The notes beneath the pieces were generated by a model. It saw only the letters and a program-made list of their open reading frames with translations. It made no database searches and was not told the DNA's origin. From NCBI GenBank assembly GCA_958407995.1, contig CATYJU010000024.1, positions 1-30,785 on the forward strand: a stretch of DNA of 30,785 nucleotides, read 5' to 3'. The position numbers and the translations under genes are program-made. The DNA comes from an uncultured Collinsella sp. Lineage in GTDB: Bacteria; Actinomycetota; Coriobacteriia; Coriobacteriales; Coriobacteriaceae. Below, piece after piece: positions 1-5,692 of the stretch. The stretch's first letter is position 1. Each line of letters starts with the position of its first letter.

Positions 1-131
1 AAGAAGCTGCGCCGCGGGGGAGGCGGCCCCCAATGGCTTTCTCATATCGTCTTATGGGCCTCTTGTTGATGTCACGTTGCTGCTTCGTGCGGGTATCCTA
101 ATGCCAACGTGTGCCTATCAGAGGAGAGACC
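1..131. other. Leader region before the SPFH gene
   Basis: No gene is supported here. A G/C hairpin (GGGGG at 16-20 against CCCCC at 27-31) lacks a T tract, so it is not a convincing terminator. The stretch probably holds the promoter of the next gene, but no good -35/-10 pair could be placed. The useful signal is a purine-rich ribosome binding site (AGAGGAGAG, 120-128) just before the ATG at 132. Confidence 0.4.
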
Positions 132-1070
132 ATGCTGTTGTCCGGTATCATCGCCGCCCTTACCAGCCTTTTGATTCCCATCATCATTCTGTTGCTGCTG
201 CTTCCCAACGCCTGCTATGTCGTTGAACAACAGCATGCCGTGATCATCGAGCGCCTGGGTAAGTTCAATCGCATCGTCAACGCGGGCTTCCACATGAAGG
301 TACCCGTGATCGACCGCAAGGCCGCCACGGTGAGTCTGCGCACCATGAAAAACGGTTTTGGCATCGACGTTAAGACCCAGGACAACGTGACCATCGGCCT
401 TGAGGTCTCTGCTCAGTACCACGTGAGCTATGACATGGGCGCCGGCCCGGCAGATTCGGGCATCTACAAGAGCTACTATATGCTGCAGGAGCCCGTCGAT
501 CAGATGCGTGACTTCATCACCGACGCCCTGCGCTCTTCGATTCCCGTCTACACACTCGATGAGGTCTTTGCCAAGAAGGACGACATCGCCAAGGATGTCA
601 ACGCTACCGTTTCCGAGCAGATGGCCGCCTACGGCTTCACCCTCGTGTCGACGCTCATCACCAAAATCGCACTGCCGACCGAGGTCGAGAACTCCATGAA
701 CGACATCAACGCCGCCCAGCGCAAGCGCGCTGCGGCACAGGAGCTCGCTGAGGCCGACCGCATCAAGCGCGTCACCGAGGCGACCGCCGAGGCTGAGGCA
801 ATGGAAAAGGCGGGCGAGGGCATCGCCAACCAGCGCAAGGCCATCGCGCTGGGTATCAAAGATTCGCTCGAGATCATACAGGAGACGGGTGTCGGCAATG
901 ACGAGGCCAACCAACTGTTCATGTTTACGCAGTGGTCCGAGATGATGACGGAGTTCGCTCGCACGGGTAAAACCTCGACGGTCGTGCTGCCGAGCGACTT
1001 TTCGCAGTCGGCCTCGATGTTCGAGCAGATGCTGACCGCCGGCAAAGTTCAAAACGATTCGAAGGAGTAG
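132..1070 (+). CDS. SPFH/band-7 (stomatin/prohibitin-like) membrane protein
   Basis: A 312-residue protein of the SPFH family, whose members form oligomeric membrane scaffolds and often modulate membrane proteases or lipid domains. A hydrophobic N-terminal helix (about residues 4-26) anchors it. The band-7 core follows, with family-like stretches such as EQQHAVIIERLGKFNRI and a TQDNVTIGLEV segment. A charged Ala/Glu-rich helix (about residues 195-240) is the expected coiled coil. I chose ATG 132 because AGAGGAGAG lies 3 bases upstream; a GTG at 111 in the same frame has no good ribosome binding site. No NfeD-type partner is adjacent, so the partner protease or role is unknown. Downstream, rlmH begins after only 6 bases and is probably cotranscribed. 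Confidence 0.88.
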   Translation: MLLSGIIAALTSLLIPIIILLLLLPNACYVVEQQHAVIIERLGKFNRIVNAGFHMKVPVIDRKAATVSLRTMKNGFGIDVKTQDNVTIGLEVSAQYHVSYDMGAGPADSGIYKSYYMLQEPVDQMRDFITDALRSSIPVYTLDEVFAKKDDIAKDVNATVSEQMAAYGFTLVSTLITKIALPTEVENSMNDINAAQRKRAAAQELAEADRIKRVTEATAEAEAMEKAGEGIANQRKAIALGIKDSLEIIQETGVGNDEANQLFMFTQWSEMMTEFARTGKTSTVVLPSDFSQSASMFEQMLTAGKVQNDSKE

Positions 1071-1076
1071 ACGCGC

Positions 1077-1547
1077 GTGAAATACACCGTCGTTTGCGTC
1101 GGTAAGCTCAAGGAGCGCTTTTGGAAGGACGCGTGCGCTGAGTACGCCAAGCGCCTAGGTGCCTATGCCAAGGTTGATATCCGCGAGGTGGCCGATATCG
1201 ACCCGGCTAAGGCGGGCGGCGTGGATGCCGCGCGCGACAAGGAGGGGGCGGCGATTCTTGCTGCCTTGCCGTCTCGAGCGCATGTGATCCTGCTGGCCAT
1301 TGAGGGCAAAGAGCGCTCGAGCGAGGAGTTTTCGGCGCGGCTCGATGATCTTATGCTGCGTGGTAACAGCGACATCGCCTTTGTGATTGGCGGATCGGAC
1401 GGCGTGAGCGATGACGTGCGCGCCCGCGCCGACGAGATGCTCAGCTTTGGACGCATTACCTTGCCGCATAACCTGGCGCGCGTGGTGCTGCTGGAGCAAA
1501 TCTACCGCGCCTGCAAGATCAGCCGAGGCGAGCCGTATCACAAATAG
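1077..1547 (+). CDS. rlmH: 23S rRNA (pseudouridine-1915-N3) methyltransferase RlmH
   Basis: A 156-residue SPOUT-fold methyltransferase, the usual RlmH length. The family methylates pseudouridine 1915 in helix 69 of 23S rRNA in assembled 70S ribosomes, using S-adenosylmethionine. It opens with the characteristic KYTVVCVGKLKE. The SAM-binding knot region has LAIEGKERSSEEF and FVIGGSDGV, and the protein ends in the expected YRACKISRGEPYHK, where the C-terminal Tyr-His segment forms part of the active site. The start is GTG at 1077, with AAGGAG at the end of the preceding gene serving as ribosome binding site. It is tightly coupled to the SPFH gene upstream. It is complete and unremarkable. Confidence 0.95.
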   Translation: MKYTVVCVGKLKERFWKDACAEYAKRLGAYAKVDIREVADIDPAKAGGVDAARDKEGAAILAALPSRAHVILLAIEGKERSSEEFSARLDDLMLRGNSDIAFVIGGSDGVSDDVRARADEMLSFGRITLPHNLARVVLLEQIYRACKISRGEPYHK

Positions 1548-1620
1548 GTCGGCAATACGAAACAATGGCGTGGGACAATACCTTTCGTTTTGAGGAATGT
1601 GTCTGAAAGGACTATGCGAT

Positions 1621-2391
1621 ATGAAGATTGGATTTGTCGGTTTTGGCAATATGGCGAGCGCTATGGCCGATGGCTGGATCGCTGCCGGTGTAGCTGCGAG
1701 CGACATGTGCGCCTGCGCGGGTCGCTACGACGCACTGGTTGAGCGCTGCGAGGCGCGCGGCATGGTCGCCTGCCACGATGCCGCCGAGGTTGTCGCCGCA
1801 TCCGATATCGTGGTCGCTGCGGTCAAACCGTACATGATCGAGAAGGTATTCGTCCCGCTCAAGGATGCTCTTGCCAAAAAGGTCGTTCTGTCGGTTGCCT
1901 GGACCTGGGACAGTGCCAAGTGGGAGCAGGTCCTGCCGGGTGTCGCGCACATCTCGACGGTGCCCAACACGCCGGTTTCGGTGGGCGAGGGCGTCATCGC
2001 CTGCGAGAAATCCTCTACGCTCAGCGACGAGCAGCGTGCTGTTGTGCTCGACCTGCTCGGTAAGCTTGGCACCGTCGTCGAGCTCGATACGAGCCTGCTG
2101 TTTGTGGGCGGCACGGTGGGTGGTTGCGCTCCGGCATTTGTCGCCATGGCAATCGAGGCCCTGGGCGATGCAGCGGTCAAGCACGGTATCCCGCGTGCCG
2201 ATGCCTATCGCATTGTGAGCCAGATGGTGCTGGGTACGGCAAAGCTGCAGCTTGCAACTGGCCAGCATCCTGCGGCGGTGAAGGATGCCGTATGCTCGCC
2301 CGGTGGTGCCACCATCAAGGGCGTCGTTGCGCTCGAGGACGCCGGCATGCGCAGTGCCCTGGTCAAGGCAATCGACGCAACTCTCCAGTAA
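1621..2391 (+). CDS. proC: Pyrroline-5-carboxylate reductase
   Basis: A 256-residue ProC-family oxidoreductase that reduces 1-pyrroline-5-carboxylate to L-proline with NAD(P)H, the last step of proline synthesis. The Rossmann dinucleotide-binding start is MKIGFVGFGNMASAM. The helical dimerisation domain carries the family signature near the C terminus (about residues 218-238: AVKDAVCSPGGATIKGV followed by ALE). The start at 1621 was chosen because AAAGGA lies 9 bases upstream and the Rossmann fold begins at once; an in-frame ATG at 1597 adds eight unconserved residues. A large nested palindrome begins directly after its stop codon and probably terminates the transcript. No other proline genes are adjacent. 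Confidence 0.93.
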   Translation: MKIGFVGFGNMASAMADGWIAAGVAASDMCACAGRYDALVERCEARGMVACHDAAEVVAASDIVVAAVKPYMIEKVFVPLKDALAKKVVLSVAWTWDSAKWEQVLPGVAHISTVPNTPVSVGEGVIACEKSSTLSDEQRAVVLDLLGKLGTVVELDTSLLFVGGTVGGCAPAFVAMAIEALGDAAVKHGIPRADAYRIVSQMVLGTAKLQLATGQHPAAVKDAVCSPGGATIKGVVALEDAGMRSALVKAIDATLQ

Positions 2392-2550
2392 AACCTGCCA
2401 TTTAGGGACAGGTTTATTTTGGCAGGTTTTTCCTGCGGTTTTGTCGTATGTGCGAAAAGCGCCCCGCAACTGGCTCAATTCCAGTTGCGGGGCGCTTGCG
2501 TTTGCCCAGATAAAACCGACCAAAATAAACCTGTCCCTTTTTGGCAGGTT
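2392..2550. repeat. Nested palindrome (REP-like) between convergent genes
   Basis: Outer arms at 2392-2422 and 2520-2550 are inverted copies of 31 bases that agree at 29 positions. Each contains the motif GGGACAGGTTTATTTTGG or its complement. Inside lies a perfect 17-base hairpin (2457-2473 with 2481-2497, AAGCGCCCCGCAACTGG, loop CTCAATT). The left arm also pairs locally (AACCTGCCA at 2392-2400 with TGGCAGGTT at 2420-2428). The element begins right after the proC stop codon, and its far end overlaps the stop codon of the minus-strand mini-gene. It probably acts as a two-way terminator. The layout resembles REP/BIME elements moved by RAYT transposases; that link is inference. Confidence 0.85.
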
Positions 2551-2722
2551 AGTCCCAGAAGCTGTCTTCCTCATCCTCGGACTTGGGTCCGCGGTCGACG
2601 TACATCTTATGGGTACGCTTCTCCATTACAAAGGCAAGAATCGCAAATAACAGGATGCCGCCGGCGAAAAGGATGGCAAAACCGGTGCGGGTGCCAAACA
2701 AAAAGGAAAAAACTGCGTCCAT
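2549..2722 (-). CDS. 57-residue single-pass membrane protein
   Basis: A short gene on the minus strand, opposite proC and divergent from serS. Translation gives 57 residues: MDAVFSFLFGTRTG, then a hydrophobic helix (about residues 14-33, FAILFAGGILLFAILAFVME), a basic turn (KRTHKMYVDRG) and an acidic tail ending EDEEDSFWD. The layout, one membrane helix with positive charge immediately after it, predicts the tail inside the cell. AAGAAGG lies 7 bases upstream of the ATG, which supports translation. I recognise no family. The start, ribosome binding site, charge pattern and placement between terminator and divergent promoter make it a believable real gene rather than chance. Confidence 0.72.
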   Translation of the reverse strand: MDAVFSFLFGTRTGFAILFAGGILLFAILAFVMEKRTHKMYVDRGPKSEDEEDSFWD

Positions 2723-2762
2723 TGGGTGCCTTCTTGCGTAGTTGAGTTGGGTCGTAAACGCT

Positions 2763-2808
2763 CATAAGTATATACTTGCCCATACATGTACAAGGTTGCA
2801 ACCTAAAT
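2763..2808. promoter_or_regulatory. Divergent promoter region with short palindromes
   Basis: Between the minus-strand mini-gene and serS lie an AT-rich 12-base perfect palindrome (AAGTATATACTT), TACATGTA and GGTTGCAACC. On the minus strand TATACT could be a -10 for the mini-gene with TTGTAC as a short-spaced -35. The palindromes could be protein-binding sites. No assignment is firm. Confidence 0.4.
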
Positions 2809-2833
2809 GGAATGTATATCGCCGGAGGATCTA

Positions 2834-4117
2834 ATGCTTGATATCAAGTTTGTTCGCGAGAACCCCGATGCCATCGATGTCGCCATGGCTAACCGCCAGA
2901 CGTCTTGGGATCGCGAGAAGTTCTTTGAGCTCGACGACGAGCGTCGTGCCGTCATCACCGAGGTCGAGGAGCTCCAGGCTACGCGCAATGCCGAGTCCAA
3001 GAAGATCGGCGCCCTGATGAAGGAGGGCAAGAAGGACGAGGCCGAGGCCGCCAAGGAGGCCGTGCGCGCCGTCAACGAGAAGATTGACGGTCTGGCCGAG
3101 CGCCGTACTGCTCTCGAGCAGGAGCAGTACGACTTCATGGCTCACCTGCCCAACATTCCTTGCGAGGCCACGCCGTACGGCAAAGACGAGGACGAGAACG
3201 TTGAGCGCCGTCGTTGGGGCACCCCGCGCGAGTTCGACTTCGACTTTAAGCCGCACTGGGATCTGGGCACCGATCTGGACATCCTCGACTTCGAGCGCGG
3301 CAACAAGCTCTCCGGCAGCCGTTTCACCGTTCTCGGTGGCGCCGGCGCCCGCCTGGAGCGTGCCCTCATCAACTTCTTCCTCGATACGCACACCAGCCGT
3401 GGTTTTAAGGAGTGGTGGCCGCCCATCGTCGTCAAGCGTCAGACCATGTTTGGCACGGGTCAGCTGCCCAAGTTCGAGGACGACGCCTATCACGTCTCGG
3501 GTGACAACTTCCTGATCCCCACCGCCGAGGTCGTGCTCACCAACCTGCACGCCGGCGAGGTCCTCGATGCCGACACCCTGCCGCGCCGCTACACCGCCTT
3601 CACCCCCTGCTTCCGTGAGGAGGCCGGTTCCGCCGGTCGCGACACCCGCGGCATCATCCGTCAGCACGAGTTCGACAAGGTCGAGATGGTCAAGTTTGCC
3701 AAGCCTGAGGAGTCCGACGAGGAGCTCGAGAGCATGACCGCCGAGGCCGAGTACCTGCTGCAGCAGCTGGGCCTTCCGTATCGCGTGATTAGCCTGTGCA
3801 CCGGCGACTTGGGCTTCTCTGCCCGTCAGACCTACGACGTCGAGGTCTGGCTGCCGAGCTACAACGCCTACAAGGAGATCAGCTCCTGCTCCAACTGCGG
3901 TGACTTCCAGGCTCGCCGCGCCAACATCAAGTATCGCGACCCCGAGAACTTCAAGGGTTCGCGCTACCTGCACACTCTCAACGGTTCCGGCCTGCCGGCC
4001 GGCCGCACCATGGCCGCCATTCTGGAGAACTACCAGAACGCCGACGGCACCATCACGATCCCCGAGGTCCTGCGTCCTTACATGGGTGGTCTCGAGAAGA
4101 TCGAGCCGGTCGCGTAA
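2834..4117 (+). CDS. serS: Seryl-tRNA synthetase
   Basis: A 427-residue class II aminoacyl-tRNA synthetase that charges tRNA-Ser (and tRNA-Sec where present) with serine in the cytoplasm; the length is normal. The N-terminal third (about residues 25-100) is the long antiparallel coiled-coil arm that holds the tRNA variable arm, rich in Lys, Glu and Ala. The catalytic core has TAEVVLTNLH, class II motif 2 (FREEAGSAGRDTRGIIRQHEF) and motif 3 near the end (GSGLPAGRTMAAILENYQ). ATG 2834 was chosen because GGAGG sits 6 bases upstream; an ATG at 2807 in the same frame has none. A tRNA-Ser gene occurs later in the window, at 9607. Confidence 0.97.
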   Translation: MLDIKFVRENPDAIDVAMANRQTSWDREKFFELDDERRAVITEVEELQATRNAESKKIGALMKEGKKDEAEAAKEAVRAVNEKIDGLAERRTALEQEQYDFMAHLPNIPCEATPYGKDEDENVERRRWGTPREFDFDFKPHWDLGTDLDILDFERGNKLSGSRFTVLGGAGARLERALINFFLDTHTSRGFKEWWPPIVVKRQTMFGTGQLPKFEDDAYHVSGDNFLIPTAEVVLTNLHAGEVLDADTLPRRYTAFTPCFREEAGSAGRDTRGIIRQHEFDKVEMVKFAKPEESDEELESMTAEAEYLLQQLGLPYRVISLCTGDLGFSARQTYDVEVWLPSYNAYKEISSCSNCGDFQARRANIKYRDPENFKGSRYLHTLNGSGLPAGRTMAAILENYQNADGTITIPEVLRPYMGGLEKIEPVA

Positions 4118-4140
4118 GTTGGCTGCATAGGGGATATGCA

Positions 4141-4172
4141 AGGGCGCTCCTTCGGGGGCGCCCTATTTCGTG
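4141..4172 (+). terminator. Intrinsic terminator after serS
   Basis: The stem AGGGCGCTCC pairs with GGGGCGCCCT around a TTCG loop and is followed by a weak T-containing tail (ATTTCG). It lies 24 bases past the serS stop codon. Confidence 0.75.
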
Positions 4173-4217
4173 CGCAGGTCCATACCATGCCGTGCGGACA
4201 GCTCAATAGAAAACACA

Positions 4218-4231
4218 CGAACAACTGTTCT
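4218..4231. promoter_or_regulatory. Candidate LexA (SOS) box
   Basis: CGAACAACTGTTCT contains GAAC-N4-GTTC, the core of the Gram-positive and actinobacterial LexA operator. It overlaps the -35 region of the promoter proposed for the small gene at 4291. An adjoining CTGTATACAG (4230-4239) is a second perfect palindrome. That LexA binds here is inference. Confidence 0.5.
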
Positions 4232-4257
4232 GTATACAGCCATCTACCTGCTATGCT
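4228..4257 (+). promoter_or_regulatory. Candidate promoter of the small gene at 4291
   Basis: TTCTGT (4228-4233) and TATGCT (4252-4257) are separated by 18 bases, about 30 bases upstream of the ribosome binding site. The -35 match is weak and the -10 fair. Confidence 0.4.
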
Positions 4258-4290
4258 TTTGCTAAATAAGAGCGAGAGAAAGGGGACGCG

Positions 4291-4668
4291 ATGGAGCTGT
4301 TTGATGATCGGGTGGTTTTGTTTGAGAGCGACGAGGGCGGGGAGTACCTGCTTGTAACGTGTGAGCCGTCTGGCATGGGTGGCCTAGTGGTTCGACAGAC
4401 GAGCGAGGGACCGTTGACCCAATGGTGCTTTGAGGAGTCGCCGCATGTGGCCGAGACCTTTGTGACGCACGAGGGACTTGTGGCGCTGGAGCACTTCTAT
4501 GGAGTTGGGACTTCCAACCAGGTCGCGCGCATGCTGAGCATCTCGTTTGCCGATTATGATTGTGCCCAGCGGGTGAGATCGCTCCTGAGGGAACTTGATG
4601 CTAAGTTTGACGTGATCGAAAAGCCAATCGATCGTACGGGGAACGGCGGTATATGCGGAGCAGCATGA
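4291..4668 (+). CDS. Small protein of unknown function, possibly SOS-controlled
   Basis: A 125-residue acidic protein that I do not recognise. It starts at ATG 4291 with AAAGGGGA 7 bases upstream. It has no signal peptide, membrane helix or obvious catalytic motif. The first half is beta-like (ELFDDRVVLFESDEGGEYLLV) and the second half contains a helical stretch (RMLSISFADYDCAQRVRSLLRELDAKF). The last residues (IDRTGNGGICGAA) run up to the promoter of the first tRNA-Arg gene. A GAAC-N4-GTTC box overlaps the proposed promoter, so DNA-damage control is possible. It stands alone between the serS terminator and the tRNA cluster. Confidence 0.7.
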   Translation: MELFDDRVVLFESDEGGEYLLVTCEPSGMGGLVVRQTSEGPLTQWCFEESPHVAETFVTHEGLVALEHFYGVGTSNQVARMLSISFADYDCAQRVRSLLRELDAKFDVIEKPIDRTGNGGICGAA

Positions 4669-4704
4669 CAAAACTGCGTTCCACAAAAAAGTTTGAGATT
4701 GTGC

Positions 4705-4734
4705 TTGACTCCAATAAGCTAAAGTGGTTTTATA
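4705..4734 (+). promoter_or_regulatory. Promoter of first tRNA-Arg
   Basis: TTGACT (4705-4710) and TTTATA (4729-4734) have an 18-base spacer and end 11 bases before the tRNA. It is weaker and differently spaced than the promoters of the other two copies. Confidence 0.55.
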
Positions 4735-4745
4735 TGTCTTGCGCT

Positions 4746-4822
4746 GCGGCGTTACCTCAGCTGGATAGAGGGTCTGACTACGAATCAGAACGTCATAGGT
4801 TCGAATCCTATACGCCGCACCA
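4746..4822 (+). tRNA. tRNA-Arg(ACG), copy 1
   Basis: A 77-base tRNA with CCA encoded. The acceptor stem is GCGGCGT with ACGCCGC and the discriminator base is A. The anticodon stem TCTGA/TCAGA encloses the loop CTACGAA, giving anticodon ACG (4780-4782), which becomes ICG after deamination and reads CGU, CGC and CGA. The T arm is ATAGG-TTCGAAT-CCTAT. It is identical to the copies at 5177 and 5442. Confidence 0.97.
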
Positions 4823-4832
4823 ATTGAACTTG

Positions 4833-4861
4833 AAGCCTCCGCCAACGGGGGCTTTTCTTTT
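4833..4861 (+). terminator. Terminator of tRNA-Arg copy 1
   Basis: AAGCCTCCG pairs with CGGGGGCTT around CCAA, followed by TTTCTTTT. Confidence 0.9.
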
Positions 4862-4870
4862 ATGCCGCCA

Positions 4871-5012
4871 CCGCATGGATTCGAACCTCGGTCGAGGCGC
4901 GGGCGTAAAGAAAACGCGGAGCGTTTTTAGCCCGCGGGCGAGTCCGCCGGCAGGCGGGCGAAGCCGGTGCGGATCCGCGCAGCGGATGCGCGGAATCCTA
5001 TACGCCGCACCA
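4871..5012 (+). ncRNA. Structured tRNA-tailed element, Arg-locus copy
   Basis: This is a multi-helix sequence between two copies of the tRNA-Arg terminator. It opens with the reverse complement of the tRNA-Arg T arm (GGATTCGAACCT). It then gives a short hairpin CCTC-GGTC-GAGG (4886-4897) and a two-tier helix, CGCGGGC/GCCCGCG (4898-4904 with 4930-4936) enclosing AAAACGC/GCGTTTT (4911-4917 with 4921-4927). Next come CCGCC-GGCA-GGCGG (4944-4957) and ATCCGC-GCA-GCGGAT (4973-4987). It closes with a second copy of the tRNA 3' part ending in CCA (4993-5012). The opening and closing parts can pair (GGATTC with GAATCC). The same helix order occurs after tRNA-Ser at 9754-9888. The RNA interpretation is inference; no known family was recognised. 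Confidence 0.6.
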
Positions 5013-5023
5013 ATTGAAATTGA

Positions 5024-5053
5024 AAGCCTCCGGCAACGGGGGCTTTTCTTTTT
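5024..5053 (+). terminator. Duplicated tRNA-Arg terminator after the structured element
   Basis: AAGCCTCCG-GCAA-CGGGGGCTT followed by a T-rich tail. It is a near copy of the terminator at 4833 and sits at the same distance from a CCA tail, although no complete tRNA lies directly before it. Confidence 0.85.
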
Positions 5054-5060
5054 CGGAAAC

Positions 5061-5100
5061 CATGCATTGATACGAACCTCGGTTGAGGCGCGAGCGTCTT
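5061..5100. repeat. Decayed fragment of the structured element's opening
   Basis: CATGCATTGATACGAACCTC and the following GGTTGAGGCGCGAGCGT match the opening of the element at 4874-4906 with several substitutions, then the similarity stops. It lies just behind the duplicated terminator and looks like a truncated second unit. Confidence 0.6.
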
Positions 5101-5135
5101 AATCATCACTTCGTAAAATTTTTCCAAATTGTCGC

Positions 5136-5164
5136 TTGACCCATCGAGGGGTCACGTGCATAAT
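5136..5164 (+). promoter_or_regulatory. Promoter of second tRNA-Arg
   Basis: TTGACC (5136-5141), an exact 17-base spacer and CATAAT (5159-5164), 12 bases before the tRNA. This is a strong housekeeping-sigma promoter. Confidence 0.85.
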
Positions 5165-5176
5165 AATCCGTGCGTT

Positions 5177-5253
5177 GCGGCGTTACCTCAGCTGGATAGA
5201 GGGTCTGACTACGAATCAGAACGTCATAGGTTCGAATCCTATACGCCGCACCA
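5177..5253 (+). tRNA. tRNA-Arg(ACG), copy 2
   Basis: Identical over 77 bases to copy 1, including the encoded CCA and anticodon ACG. It has its own promoter and terminator, so it is an independent transcription unit. Confidence 0.97.
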
Positions 5254-5264
5254 ACTGAACTTTA

Positions 5265-5292
5265 AAGCCTCCGGTAACGGAGGCTTTTCTTA
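5265..5292 (+). terminator. Terminator of tRNA-Arg copy 2
   Basis: AAGCCTCCG-GTAA-CGGAGGCTT followed by TTCTTAT. The stem is a perfect variant of the other copies. No T-arm motif follows this one. Confidence 0.9.
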
Positions 5293-5400
5293 TATGTCGA
5301 TATACTTGAGAAGTTGCTTTTGCCGTGTTTGAAAGTATCGAGTCGATTGACTGCGTCAAATGAGTAAAAATCAAATTTGATAACTTTTTTCGAAAAATGC

Positions 5401-5429
5401 TTGACATTTATTCAGTCGATGTGCATAAT
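5401..5429 (+). promoter_or_regulatory. Promoter of third tRNA-Arg
   Basis: TTGACA (5401-5406), a 17-base spacer and CATAAT (5424-5429). This is close to the housekeeping consensus and shares TGCATAATAATC with the promoter of copy 2. Confidence 0.88.
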
Positions 5430-5441
5430 AATCAACAAGTC

Positions 5442-5518
5442 GCGGCGTTACCTCAGCTGGATAGAGGGTCTGACTACGAATCAGAACGTCATAGGTTCGA
5501 ATCCTATACGCCGCACCA
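5442..5518 (+). tRNA. tRNA-Arg(ACG), copy 3
   Basis: Identical to copies 1 and 2, with encoded CCA and anticodon ACG. It is preceded by the best of the three promoters. Confidence 0.97.
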
Positions 5519-5529
5519 ATCGAAATTGA

Positions 5530-5559
5530 AAGCCTCCGGCAACGGGGGCTTTTCTTTTA
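5530..5559 (+). terminator. Terminator of tRNA-Arg copy 3
   Basis: AAGCCTCCG-GCAA-CGGGGGCTT and a T-rich tail. It is almost the same as the one at 5024. Confidence 0.9.
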
Positions 5560-5568
5560 CGTAAACAC

Positions 5569-5591
5569 CGCATGGATTCGAACCTCGGTCA
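5569..5591. repeat. T-arm-antisense remnant behind tRNA-Arg copy 3
   Basis: CCGCATGGATTCGAACCTCG followed by GTC repeats the opening of the structured element (4871-4893) exactly and then stops. No hairpins follow. It is either a remnant of a lost element or a landing site for one. Confidence 0.65.
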
Positions 5592-5692
5592 AAGGGGACT
5601 ATTTCTCATCGACTCGTGTAAGATTTCGAGTATGCGCCTCGGTGAGCCCGTGGCGCGCTCTTTCTTTAGACGACCGATCAGGGTGATATTTC

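Noticed and set aside
16..31. GGGGG/CCCCC hairpin at the window start as a terminator
   Set aside because: There is no T tract after the stem and no upstream gene is visible to judge by.
4653..5102. Open frame running through tRNA-Arg copy 1 and the structured element
   Set aside because: It crosses a tRNA, its terminator and hairpins, has no ribosome binding site, and the frame is not kept in the Ser copy of the element.
4746..5591. Integrated element bounded by tRNA attachment sites
   Set aside because: The tRNA tail is duplicated at 4993-5012, but there is no integrase and the enclosed DNA is only about 170 bases, so a classical genomic island is not supported.
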